Of a stretch of DNA of 64,000 nucleotides, positions 19,467-28,027 are shown piece after piece; position 1 is the stretch's first letter, and every line of letters starts with the position of its first letter. The notes under the pieces were generated by a model. The model worked only from the letters and a program-made list of their open reading frames with translations, was not told the origin of the DNA and did no database searches. The DNA is taken from contig CACNFY010000001.1 of NCBI GenBank assembly GCA_902619925.1, positions 1 to 64,000 on the forward strand, read 5' to 3'. Source of the DNA: an uncultured Pelagibacteraceae bacterium. GTDB lineage: Bacteria; Pseudomonadota; Alphaproteobacteria; Pelagibacterales; Pelagibacteraceae. A program made the translations under genes and the position numbers.

Positions 19467-20192
19467 ATGTCTATCTGGGGAAGTTTAATAGGAGGAATGA
19501 TTGGCCTTTCACTAGGAGGTCCTTTCGGAATGCTTTTAGGTTCTATTTTAGGTGGAAAAATTTCAAGAGCTAGGGCTCAAGGAGGTTTTTCAGCAATTGG
19601 TCAAAGTCAAAAAATTTTTGCGCTATCACTAATTGTTTTATCTGCAAAACTAAGTAAGGCAGATGGTCAAGTAAGTCGTGAGGAATTAATTGCCGTAAAA
19701 GATAAATTAAAAATTCCTGAAAACGAGTTAGACGAAGTGGGTAAAATATTTAATCGAGCAAAAGAGGAGAGCACTGGGTACGAGCCATATGCCCAACAAA
19801 TTGCACAGTTTTATAAGGGAAATTTAAACGTTTTAGAGGAGGTTATTAATATTCTATTTTATATAGCAGAGTCCGATGGAAAGGTAAGCCCTGAAGAGAC
19901 AAAAATGATCGAAAATATAGCCTATATTTTTGGATTAAGTGAAACACAATATAATAGTATTAAAGAAAGCAGAAAATCATCCGATAAGTTAAATCCTTAT
20001 ATGGTTTTAGAAAGCAGTCCTGAGGATGATTTGCAAACAATTAGAAAAAGATATTTAAAGTTATCTAAAGAACATCATCCAGACTTACTATTAAGTAAAG
20101 GAGTTCCTGAAGAGGTAATTGAGGAAAGTAAAAAAACAATGAGAGCTATAAACTCTGCATGGGATCAAGTTCAAAAACTAAAAAAAAATTAG
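19467..20192 (+). CDS. djlA: TerB-J-domain co-chaperone, DjlA-like
   Basis: This 241-residue protein begins with a glycine-rich hydrophobic segment ([22 protein letters not shown], residues about 9-30) that should anchor it in the inner membrane. A TerB-like helical domain follows (about 45-160, with [11 protein letters not shown] and [11 protein letters not shown] repeats). A C-terminal J-domain follows (about 172-241) with the HPD motif in KEHHPDLL. This is the DjlA layout. It would stimulate DnaK at the membrane. Its stop shares bases with the convergent aceA stop (TTAG at 20189-20192). Confidence 0.82.
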   Translation: MSIWGSLIGGMIGLSLGGPFGMLLGSILGGKISRARAQGGFSAIGQSQKIFALSLIVLSAKLSKADGQVSREELIAVKDKLKIPENELDEVGKIFNRAKEESTGYEPYAQQIAQFYKGNLNVLEEVINILFYIAESDGKVSPEETKMIENIAYIFGLSETQYNSIKESRKSSDKLNPYMVLESSPEDDLQTIRKRYLKLSKEHHPDLLLSKGVPEEVIEESKKTMRAINSAWDQVQKLKKN

Positions 20193-21466
20193 AATTGTTC
20201 AGACTCTGTTGAGCCTTCCATTGCAGTAGTAGAACTTTTACCACCACTTATAGTATTAGATACTGCATCAAAATAAGAAGTGCCAACTTCTCTTTGGTGT
20301 TTAACACTAGTGTAGCCATCCTTTTCTCTATCAAATTCTTGCTGTTGAATTTTAGAGTATGCTGCCATTCCATCTTTTTTATATTTTTCAGCAAGTTCAA
20401 AAATAGCAATATTTTGAGTATGAAATCCTGCTAAGGTTATAAATTGAAACTTGTAACCCATTTCACCAATTTTTCTTTGAAAAGTACCAATTTCATCATC
20501 TGACAAATGTTTTTTCCAATTAAAAGATGGAGAGCAGTTATAAGCTAATAATTTCCCAGGAAATTTGGAGTGAATTGCATCAGCAAATTTTTTAGCCTCC
20601 TCTAAATTGGGAGTTGCAGTTTCACACCAAATTAAATCTGCATAAGGAGCGTAAGCAAGTCCTCTAGAAATTGCTTGTTCTATTCCAGCTTTAACATAAT
20701 AAAATCCTTCAGGTGATCTCTCTCCTGTTAAAAAGGGTTTATCATTCTCATCATGATCGTTCGTAATTAATTTTGCAGCGTTAGCATCAGTTCTTGCAAG
20801 AATTATTAATGGAACATCTGCAATATCTGCGGCTAATCTTGCGGCTTTCAAATTTCTAACTGCGGTTCCAGTTGGTACTAAAACTTTTCCTCCCATATGC
20901 CCACATTTTTTTTCACTTGCTAATTGGTCTTCAAAGTGAACTCCTGCTGCACCAGCTTTTATAAATTTTTTAGTTAATTCAAAAACGTTTAATGGACCAC
21001 CAAAACCAGCCTCACCATCTGCTATAATCGGTAACATATAATCTGTTCTATCTTTGGAGTCCATTTCACCATCTTGAATTTCCATATGTTGAATTTGATC
21101 TGCTCTTACTAAAGCATTATTAATACTATCCACAAGTTTTGGAGCGCTATCAAAAGGGTATAATGATTGATCAGGATACATCTCTCCAGCAGTGTTTGCA
21201 TCAGCGGCTACTTGCCATCCACTAACATAAATTGCTTTTAAACCAGCTTTTGCATGCTGGACAGAATGATTTCCAGACAATGATCCTAGTGTATTTACAT
21301 ATGGCTCTTTATTTAATAAGTTCCACAATTTTTTCGATTGTTGTTCACACATCGAATATTGAATTTTTATTGATCCTCTTAAACGCTCGACTTCTTCGGG
21401 GGTATAATCTCTTTTAATACCTGAAAATCTTTTAAGATCGTATGAAACCTTTTTTTCTGAACTCAT
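20189..21466 (-). CDS. aceA: Isocitrate lyase
   Basis: This 425-residue enzyme cleaves isocitrate to glyoxylate and succinate in the glyoxylate shunt. The catalytic KKCGH motif is present near residues 185-189, with the preceding [10 protein letters not shown] and [12 protein letters not shown] landmarks. Length matches the short bacterial type. The start at 21466 follows GAGGGG. Malate synthase is not in the window. The divergent ScfR-type regulator and the box array between them suggest that this gene is controlled by acyl-CoA availability. Confidence 0.96.
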   Translation of the reverse strand: MSSEKKVSYDLKRFSGIKRDYTPEEVERLRGSIKIQYSMCEQQSKKLWNLLNKEPYVNTLGSLSGNHSVQHAKAGLKAIYVSGWQVAADANTAGEMYPDQSLYPFDSAPKLVDSINNALVRADQIQHMEIQDGEMDSKDRTDYMLPIIADGEAGFGGPLNVFELTKKFIKAGAAGVHFEDQLASEKKCGHMGGKVLVPTGTAVRNLKAARLAADIADVPLIILARTDANAAKLITNDHDENDKPFLTGERSPEGFYYVKAGIEQAISRGLAYAPYADLIWCETATPNLEEAKKFADAIHSKFPGKLLAYNCSPSFNWKKHLSDDEIGTFQRKIGEMGYKFQFITLAGFHTQNIAIFELAEKYKKDGMAAYSKIQQQEFDREKDGYTSVKHQREVGTSYFDAVSNTISGGKSSTTAMEGSTESEQF

Positions 21467-21512
21467 TTAAACCCCTCAATTTAAATATTAATTAGAAAGT
21501 GGTATGTATGGA

Positions 21513-21677
21513 TTAGTTTGAGCTATACTCGTTTGTGAACTCATTCATACCGCTAGAACCCCAATCACAATGATCATCTCTTAAGTAAATACCAGACTTA
21601 TTTCTTTTGTCGCTTGTGTCTTGTTGGTTGCTATTAGCCTGATTTTCTTGAGTTTTTTTAATGTTTTCGTTGTTCAT
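21513..21677 (-). CDS. Possible small protein (54 aa) upstream of aceA
   Basis: On the minus strand a frame runs from ATG 21677 to TAA 21513. It begins MNNENIKKTQENQANSNQQD and ends in a tryptophan- and serine-containing part (DDHCDWGSSGMNEF). The N-terminal half is polar and glutamine/asparagine-rich, and the C-terminal half is acidic with one Cys and one Trp. The stop is 46 bp before the aceA start, so it would be co-transcribed with aceA. I find no strong ribosome binding site (only AAAG) and recognise no family. I support it as a candidate because the composition looks like a protein rather than translated AT-rich spacer. Confidence 0.45.
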   Translation of the reverse strand: MNNENIKKTQENQANSNQQDTSDKRNKSGIYLRDDHCDWGSSGMNEFTNEYSSN

Positions 21678-21690
21678 GTAAACTTTATAA

Positions 21691-21780
21691 TTTACATAAT
21701 TTACAAAATCTACAAAATTTTCAAAAAAGCTTGTAAATACGTTAAATTTTTTGTAAATTTATATTTACTAAATTTACAAA
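21691..21780. promoter_or_regulatory. Array of TTTACAAA/TTTGTAAA boxes, probable ScfR operator
   Basis: Boxes seen: TTTACAAA 21700-21707, TCTACAAA 21709-21716, CTTGTAAA 21730-21737, TTTGTAAA 21750-21757 and TTTACAAA 21773-21780, plus partial matches at 21691 and 21676. Starts are 9, 21, 20 and 23 bp apart, near multiples of a helical turn. TTTGCAAA-type sites are known for ScfR-family regulators, so this is the likely autoregulatory and aceA operator. Confidence 0.55.
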
Positions 21781-21789
21781 TAGTAAATT

Positions 21790-23214
21790 ATGAGTCAAAT
21801 AGATTTAAAAATCGGACCAAAAATAAAGGCTTTTAGAAGACAGCTAGGTCTTCAAGCGAACAAATTATCTGAACAATTGGGTATATCTCCAAGTTATTTA
21901 AATTTAATTGAGAGTGGAAAAAGAAAAATCGACGGAGATCTTCTTTTAAAAGTTTGCGAAGAGTTAAAAATAGAATTATCAGATTTAACAAATAAATCAG
22001 ATTTAAATCTTGCAAATAATTTATCTGAGTTATTAGGCGATGAGCTTTTTGAGGATTTAGATATATTGGGACCAGAGGTCCAGGATTTAGTAAATACAAA
22101 CCCTAAAATTGCGAGAGCACTTATTAAATTAGGCGACAATTATAAACAAAAAGGTCAAGAAATTGTAAGCAAAGTTGAAAATATTTCGGGTAAGATTATT
22201 GATGGAAGAAAAGCATCTTTTCCAGGAGAAGTAGTGTCAGATTTTTTGCAGGAAAATAAAAATTATTTTTCTAAATTAGAAAAATTTGCAGAAGATATAT
22301 TTAATAGAATACAAATAAACAATAGAGCAACTTATATGGCTCTTTGCAATTTTCTTAAAACAGAATACGGAGTAAAAGTAAAAGATGTACTACCTGAGGA
22401 TGGTAAACCATTTTCAAAAATTTATTATAAATCTCAAAAAGAATTACATTTAAGTGACTATGTAGCTCTAGAAACTAAAAAATTATATGCAGCAGCACAA
22501 ATAGCACAAGAGGGTGCTATGGTTATTATTGAGAAATATTTGACAGCATTTAAGTTTCCGTCAGAGGAGTCAAAAAAACTTACTAAAGTGGCACTACTAA
22601 ACTACTGTGGTGCTGCTATTTTAATGCCATATAAACTATTTCACCAAGAGTGTATAAAACAGAAATACGACCTAGAATTATTACAAAATACATTTGCATG
22701 TACTTTTGAACAGATTGCCCATAGAGTAACATGTTTACAAGATCCAAAACTTCCGGGCATACCATTTCATTTTCTAAGGGTAGATGTCGCTGGCAATATT
22801 TCAAAAAGATTTTCATTATCAGGAATAGAGATCCCAAGGTATGGTGGAGCTTGCCCAAGATGGAATGTCTATTCTGCTTTTTCGAGACCTGGAGTAATTC
22901 AAGCTGCTGTTAGCAAGATGTCTAATGGGGAGAAATATGTTTGTATCGCTAGAACAGTCGAAAAAGGAGTTGGAAGATATGGAAAAAAGAAAAGTATTTT
23001 ATCAATCGGTTTAGGATGCCAAGCCAAATATGCAAAAGATTTTGTGTACACCGAAAATTTAGATTTGAACGATAAGAAAACAGAAATTCCTATTGGAGTA
23101 TCATGCAGAACATGTGATAGGCTAGATTGTTCTCAAAGAGCATTTCCACCACTTCATAAAAAATTTGATGTAGATATTAATAATCGTGGTGTATCTGTAT
23201 ATGTTACAGAATAG
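21790..23214 (+). CDS. ScfR-type short-chain acyl-CoA transcriptional regulator (XRE-DUF2083)
   Basis: This 474-residue regulator has an N-terminal XRE helix-turn-helix (about residues 8-65, SEQLGISPSYLNLIESGKR). It has a central ImmA/IrrE-related DUF955 domain and a C-terminal DUF2083 domain ending in the cysteine cluster C-R-T-C-D-R-L-D-C-S-Q-R-A-F-P-P. No HExxH metalloprotease motif is seen; the corresponding segment reads EQIAHRVTCLQ, as in RamB/PccR-like regulators. Those proteins sense acetyl- or propionyl-CoA and control acetate and propionate genes. The placement beside aceA matches that role. The start at 21790 follows directly after the box array. The 3' end overlaps the lysine-rich protein gene by 11 bp. 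Confidence 0.85.
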   Translation: MSQIDLKIGPKIKAFRRQLGLQANKLSEQLGISPSYLNLIESGKRKIDGDLLLKVCEELKIELSDLTNKSDLNLANNLSELLGDELFEDLDILGPEVQDLVNTNPKIARALIKLGDNYKQKGQEIVSKVENISGKIIDGRKASFPGEVVSDFLQENKNYFSKLEKFAEDIFNRIQINNRATYMALCNFLKTEYGVKVKDVLPEDGKPFSKIYYKSQKELHLSDYVALETKKLYAAAQIAQEGAMVIIEKYLTAFKFPSEESKKLTKVALLNYCGAAILMPYKLFHQECIKQKYDLELLQNTFACTFEQIAHRVTCLQDPKLPGIPFHFLRVDVAGNISKRFSLSGIEIPRYGGACPRWNVYSAFSRPGVIQAAVSKMSNGEKYVCIARTVEKGVGRYGKKKSILSIGLGCQAKYAKDFVYTENLDLNDKKTEIPIGVSCRTCDRLDCSQRAFPPLHKKFDVDINNRGVSVYVTE

Positions 23215-24400
23215 TTTGTTTTTTTCTTTGTCTTTCTCTTGATAATAATTGAGTTAATGAGTCAACCATTGTGTCAGAGGCTTTAAATATTTCATTTGAT
23301 TTGAATTCGTGAGAATAGTTTTTCTCTGGGTTTGTTTTGTCTTCAATAATAATTCCTTTATCAGGAGAATTGTCTTTAATATAAATTAGTATAAGCCAAT
23401 CTTCATCATTAGACTCATCCCATTTGATAAAAATTTCACCTGTTTCAAATCTTCTATCTATACATCTAAATATAGACATGTGTCTTGTAATATGCCTTTT
23501 ATTTAATTGAAATACCAAACTAGCTGCACTTCTATAAAAGCTTTCTAGAGATGTTTCTATTTTATGCCTTTCTATAGAATATTCTCTTTCTTTTTTTAAA
23601 AGAGTTTCTCTATCATCTGTCTCTAAAGTTTTAATTCCAAGAGACTCTACTCTTTCCCTAATTTTTTGGTCTCTAATTAGTCGATATTTTTCTTTTAATT
23701 TATCAATTCGTTCTTGTAGAGCTACATAATCATCTCTTTTTTCTTTTAATGAAATTTTTTCTAATTTTTCTAATTCCTTTACTTCTCTAACTCTAAATTT
23801 TTCAATTTGTTGTTCCAGTCTTAATTCTTGTAGGAATCTTTTCTGCCTTTCGGCTTGTTCCTTTCTCAAGAGAGCTTGTTCTTTTCTTAAAAATAATTTA
23901 ATGTCTTTTGTAAGTTCTCTCTCAAGTCTTTCTTCATCTTTTACTAATTTTATCTTTTCTTTTAAGATTCTTTGCTCTTCCTCTTTGATTTTAATTTCGC
24001 GTTGTTCTTTCTCTAATCTTTCGCTTTCTAGTTTTTCGACTTTTAGTCTTTTATTTTCCTCAGCTTTTAGGTTTTTGTATTCATAAAATTTATTATCAAT
24101 ATTTTGAAAAAACGATTGAATTGCTCTATCAATTTTAAATAAATCAAAACTAAAATTAAATTTAAAATTATCTTTAAATTTGTTTTGAAGCCTAATTATA
24201 CTTAAAAGTAGTCCAGACGGCTTTTTTGTTTTAGTAAATATATAATTTTTTGATCTTTTGAAACGTCTGATTTGCTTTATTTTTTTTTTCCTTTTCTTTT
24301 TAATTTTTTGAGAAAAAATTCTTTTTGAATTTTTTTTTTTATTAGATTTTATTTTTTTAATTTTAATTTTTTTTTTTTTACGTTTTTTATTTTTTTTCAT
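23204..24400 (-). CDS. Lysine-rich coiled-coil protein, unknown
   Basis: I do not recognise this 398-residue protein. Residues 1-60 are dominated by lysine and arginine (start MKKNKKRKKKKIKIKKIKS). Residues about 100-280 are a long charged coiled coil rich in E, K, R and L (LEKEQREIKIKEEEQRI is typical). Residues about 285-385 look globular, with a beta-rich pattern including GEIFIKWDESNDEDWLILIY. No signal peptide or membrane helix is seen. The basic N-terminus could bind nucleic acid, membrane or ribosomes. It follows cfa and the DapA-family gene on the same strand, 28 bp after cfa, so they may share a transcript. Confidence 0.75.
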   Translation of the reverse strand: MKKNKKRKKKKIKIKKIKSNKKKNSKRIFSQKIKKKRKKKIKQIRRFKRSKNYIFTKTKKPSGLLLSIIRLQNKFKDNFKFNFSFDLFKIDRAIQSFFQNIDNKFYEYKNLKAEENKRLKVEKLESERLEKEQREIKIKEEEQRILKEKIKLVKDEERLERELTKDIKLFLRKEQALLRKEQAERQKRFLQELRLEQQIEKFRVREVKELEKLEKISLKEKRDDYVALQERIDKLKEKYRLIRDQKIRERVESLGIKTLETDDRETLLKKEREYSIERHKIETSLESFYRSAASLVFQLNKRHITRHMSIFRCIDRRFETGEIFIKWDESNDEDWLILIYIKDNSPDKGIIIEDKTNPEKNYSHEFKSNEIFKASDTMVDSLTQLLSRERQRKKQTIL

Positions 24401-24428
24401 TAAGTATTATAGATTTATCAATAATCAC

Positions 24429-25619
24429 CTAATAAATATAGTCTCTTGTATTTGGTGTTGATAACAATTTTTTACTTAATTGAAACTGAAATACAACCTG
24501 GTCTCCCCATTTAAAAGCCATTTCACAACCTGCTAGATAAAATTCCCACATTCTAAAAAATTTTTCATCAAACATTTCAAGAATATCCTCTTTTTTACCC
24601 ATGAACCTTTTTTTCCAATTTCTTAAAGTGTGAGAGTAATGCATTCTTAAAACTTCCATATCTGATATTATCAAATTAGAGTTTTCTATTGGTCTAGCGA
24701 GTTCACTAAGGCTAGGCGTATAACCTCCAGGAAAAATATATTTTGAAATCCACGGATGAGGATCTCGTGGTGTCATTACAGATCCAATGGTATGTATTAA
24801 AGCTACACCATCCTCGTTTAGAAAATTTGAGACAGATTTAAAATATTTGTTATAAAATTTCTTACCCACATGCTCAAGCATTCCTACGCTTACTACTCGA
24901 TCAAATTTCTCATTGAGCTGCCTATAGTCGATTAATTTAAATCTAACCTGATTTTCTAGATTAAATTCTTTAGCTTTTTTTTGACTGTATTCTAATTGAT
25001 TTTTTGAAAGAGTAATTCCAAGCACTTCGCATTTACTTTGTTTTGCTATTTCTAATGCTAAAGTTCCCCATCCAGATCCAATGTCTAAAACTTTTAAATT
25101 TGGTTTTAAATGAAGTTTTTTTATTATATGATTCATTTTATTTGCTTGGGCTTGTTCTATTGTTTCATTTTCATTTTTAAAGTAAGCACAAGAATATTGT
25201 CTATTTTTATCTAAAAACAAATCATACAATTTTTCAGAAATATCATAGTGATGTGCAACATTTGATTTAGACTTTTTAATAAAATTAAACTTTGTTATAT
25301 AGCTATAAATTCCCATCAATTTTTTTATAAGTGTAGCATAATTACTTGTTGGACCACGTCCAATATTTTTCATAGTAATTTCTAAAAACTCCGTCAAAGT
25401 ACCATTCTCTATTACAGCAGAACCATCAACGTAAGCTTCTCCAAAGTATAAATCTGGTAATAGAAGAAGTTTTGTGTGAAGACTTTTATCTAATAATTTT
25501 AATTTTATTGGAGGATTTTTTAAAGGTTTTCCTATTGTATATTCTTTCTTATTCGCATCTACAATTATAAATCCATCAACTTTAAAAAGATTTTTCAAAA
25601 ATTGATTTAAAGATTTCAT
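24429..25619 (-). CDS. cfa: Cyclopropane-fatty-acyl-phospholipid synthase
   Basis: This 396-residue SAM-dependent methyltransferase adds a methylene bridge to unsaturated phospholipid chains. Family landmarks: NVAHHYDISEKLYDLFLD, YSCAYFKNENETIEQAQ, the SAM-binding LDIGSGWGTLA near residue 180, and SVGMLEHVGKKFY. An N-terminal domain of about 90 residues precedes the methyltransferase fold, as in E. coli Cfa. It lies 2 bp downstream of the DapA-family gene and 28 bp upstream of the lysine-rich protein, all on the minus strand. Confidence 0.92.
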   Translation of the reverse strand: MKSLNQFLKNLFKVDGFIIVDANKKEYTIGKPLKNPPIKLKLLDKSLHTKLLLLPDLYFGEAYVDGSAVIENGTLTEFLEITMKNIGRGPTSNYATLIKKLMGIYSYITKFNFIKKSKSNVAHHYDISEKLYDLFLDKNRQYSCAYFKNENETIEQAQANKMNHIIKKLHLKPNLKVLDIGSGWGTLALEIAKQSKCEVLGITLSKNQLEYSQKKAKEFNLENQVRFKLIDYRQLNEKFDRVVSVGMLEHVGKKFYNKYFKSVSNFLNEDGVALIHTIGSVMTPRDPHPWISKYIFPGGYTPSLSELARPIENSNLIISDMEVLRMHYSHTLRNWKKRFMGKKEDILEMFDEKFFRMWEFYLAGCEMAFKWGDQVVFQFQLSKKLLSTPNTRDYIY

Positions 25620-25621
25620 AA

Positions 25622-26497
25622 TTATAAATAATCAATATTAAAATCTAATTTTTCCAATTCTTCAAATAATTTTTTTTCATCTTCCTTCGGTAATAAATCT
25701 AATATTGGCAATAAATTTTTAAAAATAACGTCTTTTTTTGCCATATATGAATGTAACGCTGAAATAAGATTATATTTTTCAAATACCTTCCTAACATCAC
25801 AAAGTTTTTTATTTACCGTCTGAATTTTTTCCTGATGAAAGTCTTCGAAAACTTTTCTTGCTAGACTTGAAGTTACATTGCATGTAGCGGTAATTGCTCC
25901 TTGGCATCCTAAATTTAAACTATCTAATAATTTTTCCTCAGATCCAACAAAAATAGAAAAGTTGTCATTTTTATAATGACTATAAATATTATAACTACTA
26001 TCTTTAATGCCAATAATTTGCTTTGGAAATTCTTTTTTTAATTGCTTAATGCATTCAATACTAAATTTATAACCACTTAGTTTTTCAAAATTATAAAGTA
26101 TTATTTTACATTTATCTGCTTTATTTATGATTTTTTCAAAATATTTTACAACATCTTTATCTTTGTATTTATAATACGCAGGTGGCATAACCAAAAAATA
26201 TTCTATTCCTATAGATAACGTTATATTGATTAAATTAATAGCATCTCCCAGTGAATTTAATCCGGTACCAACAATAAATTTTTTAAAATTTGTACTTTTT
26301 GGTAAGGAATTGATTAATTTAATTTTTTCTGAAATAGAAACTAATTGAGATTGACCAGTGCTCCCAAATATAACAACCCCATGACAACCATTATCAATTA
26401 AAAAATCAGCATGATTTAATGTTCTTTCAACGTTTAAAGATAAATCATCATTAAATAATGATAAAGAGGCCGCATAAATGCCTTGAATTTTGTTCAT
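25622..26497 (-). CDS. DapA/NanA-family aldolase
   Basis: This 291-residue TIM-barrel enzyme belongs to the dihydrodipicolinate synthase / N-acetylneuraminate lyase family. The Schiff-base lysine lies in GIKDSS near residue 164, and the tyrosine of ILYNFEKLSG matches the catalytic tyrosine position. The substrate loop reads GSTGQSQL near residues 45-52, where true DapA enzymes have GTTGE. This points away from lysine synthesis towards a 2-keto-acid aldolase or hydratase, with the substrate unknown. It is first in a three-gene run with cfa. Confidence 0.72.
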   Translation of the reverse strand: MNKIQGIYAASLSLFNDDLSLNVERTLNHADFLIDNGCHGVVIFGSTGQSQLVSISEKIKLINSLPKSTNFKKFIVGTGLNSLGDAINLINITLSIGIEYFLVMPPAYYKYKDKDVVKYFEKIINKADKCKIILYNFEKLSGYKFSIECIKQLKKEFPKQIIGIKDSSYNIYSHYKNDNFSIFVGSEEKLLDSLNLGCQGAITATCNVTSSLARKVFEDFHQEKIQTVNKKLCDVRKVFEKYNLISALHSYMAKKDVIFKNLLPILDLLPKEDEKKLFEELEKLDFNIDYL

Positions 26498-26546
26498 TAA
26501 TTAAAATGTATATAAAATAATTTTTTAGTAAAGTTGTTTGATAAAT

Positions 26547-27506
26547 ATGAATATACTTATAATTCAAAGTCGAATGGGTATTGGAGATATGGTAATTTTT
26601 TTACCTTATATAGAAGCAATTTCAAAAAAGTATAATACCTCTGTAACTTGTCTTGTTAAAAAAAGTTCTAAATCAGAAGAAATTTTGAAGAATAATAAAT
26701 ATATTAAAAAATTAATTATTTTAGATAGGGAAGATAATGGTGGTAAACATAATGGATTGTTAGGGACTTTAAAATTATCTGCAGAGCTAAAAAAGAATAA
26801 ATTTGATAAAGCTTTTATTTTCAATTCATCTTTAAGATTTAATATTATATGTAGATTGTCGGCAATAAAAGAAATCTACCAGTACCCACTTTTTAAAAAA
26901 CGTAATCAACATTTGATTAATACAGCTAAAGAATTTTTAAAAACAAAATTAAATTTAAACGTCGAAAGTAACCCTCAAATAAATATAGATCCTAAATTGG
27001 TTGAAATGTATAGAAAAAAATTTGAAATGAATGAGAAAAAAATTAATATTTTACTAGGAGTTGGTGGTTCAGGACCAACAAAGAGAATTCCAGCCAAAAC
27101 ATTTATAAAATTCATGAAAATTGTTAGCAAAAAATATGACTGCAAATTTTTTCTAGCTACAGGAAAAAGTGAAGATGAGCAGTCAATTCTTAACGAAATT
27201 AAAAACACGGAACTAAATAGTAAATGTGTTTCTTTAGATAATTTAACTATTAATGAAATTCTACCAATAATTAAAAACTGCGATATTTCTATTTGCAATG
27301 ACTCTAGTTTTAGTCATTTATCTGCAGCTTTAGAAATTAAAACCATAGTTCTCATGGCTGATACTCCACTCATCTATGGAAATTACAGTCCAAAAATGTT
27401 TCCAATTATTCCAGATGGTTTTAAAAATGTAACTCATAATACTAATGGTAAAGAGAAAATTAATCCTGATAAAATTTTTCAAAAATATGAAGAAATAATC
27501 AATTAA
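26547..27506 (+). CDS. GT9 family glycosyltransferase (heptosyltransferase-like)
   Basis: This protein of about 319 residues has the GT-B fold of the GT9 lipopolysaccharide transferases. It has an N-terminal ILIIQSRMGIGDMVIFLPYI (acceptor domain) and C-terminal NDSSFSHLSAALEIKTIVLM, the sugar-nucleotide site with the usual S/G-x-x-H-L/I-A pattern. I use the ATG at 26547 (MNILIIQSRMG) rather than the in-frame TTG three codons before, because it fits the family. It probably adds a core heptose or hexose. It lies between divergent genes and shares TTAA (27503-27506) with the convergent J-protein stop. Confidence 0.8.
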   Translation: MNILIIQSRMGIGDMVIFLPYIEAISKKYNTSVTCLVKKSSKSEEILKNNKYIKKLIILDREDNGGKHNGLLGTLKLSAELKKNKFDKAFIFNSSLRFNIICRLSAIKEIYQYPLFKKRNQHLINTAKEFLKTKLNLNVESNPQINIDPKLVEMYRKKFEMNEKKINILLGVGGSGPTKRIPAKTFIKFMKIVSKKYDCKFFLATGKSEDEQSILNEIKNTELNSKCVSLDNLTINEILPIIKNCDISICNDSSFSHLSAALEIKTIVLMADTPLIYGNYSPKMFPIIPDGFKNVTHNTNGKEKINPDKIFQKYEEIIN

Positions 27507-28012
27507 ACTATATCTTTAATAATTACGTCTTTAGCTTCGTTGACGATAGAAGCCAACCTGGTTAGTTCTGGACTCACATCAGGATGTATTTTTTTCATAA
27601 TTTTTTTATAAGCATTCATTATTTGCTCTTTGCTGTATTTTTTTTTAGGATCTAAGTTTAAAATTTTATAAGCTTCCTCTAAAGAAACAGTTTGAGTATT
27701 TAAATTTTGACTTGAACTACCAAAATTATATCTTCCATAATTTTTAAGCACTCTAAGTAATCCCCAGATTCTTAATATTTGCAATAGAGTAAAGCCGGCT
27801 TTAGTTTTTATGAGCGGTAAAACCATCATTAAAAAAGGTAGAGAAAATATATACCTTCCAGCGAAAGCCATTAAAACTGCTAATAATATAGAAACTATTA
27901 TAATTAATGACCTTATAGTTTTTGCAACCTTTTTTGTTGAACTTTTGGCAAACCAATTAAGAAATAGGTATATTAAGACAAAAATAACAAGTGTTATAAT
28001 AAAAATATTCAT
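27503..28012 (-). CDS. Membrane-anchored J-domain protein
   Basis: This 169-residue protein has two or three hydrophobic helices in its first 95 residues (IITLVIFVLIYLFLNWF and the following ones). It ends in a compact J-domain with HPD in KKIHPDVSP near residue 145. The layout, N-terminal membrane segments and C-terminal J-domain, resembles the Pam18/Tim14-like proteins of alphaproteobacteria that recruit DnaK to the inner membrane. Its start is 15 bp from the divergent oligopeptidase gene. Confidence 0.75.
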   Translation of the reverse strand: MNIFIITLVIFVLIYLFLNWFAKSSTKKVAKTIRSLIIIVSILLAVLMAFAGRYIFSLPFLMMVLPLIKTKAGFTLLQILRIWGLLRVLKNYGRYNFGSSSQNLNTQTVSLEEAYKILNLDPKKKYSKEQIMNAYKKIMKKIHPDVSPELTRLASIVNEAKDVIIKDIV

Positions 28013-28027
28013 ATATTAACTTTTTCA

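Larger units (their letters stand above)
21467..21789. other. Long control region between aceA and the ScfR-type regulator
   Basis: This 323-bp interval is the longest non-annotated stretch of the window. From aceA outward it holds the aceA ribosome binding site; an 8-bp inverted repeat GTGGTATG (21499-21506) with CATACCGC (21546-21553); a possible 54-residue minus-strand gene (21513-21677); and, next to the regulator, the TTTACAAA box array (21691-21780). I see no tRNA or recognised riboswitch. Confidence 0.7.

Noticed and set aside
21621-21836. 71-codon plus-strand frame before the ScfR-type regulator
   Set aside because: It runs through the box array and into the regulator, has low-complexity I/K/Y-rich composition, and conflicts with the better minus-strand 54-residue frame.
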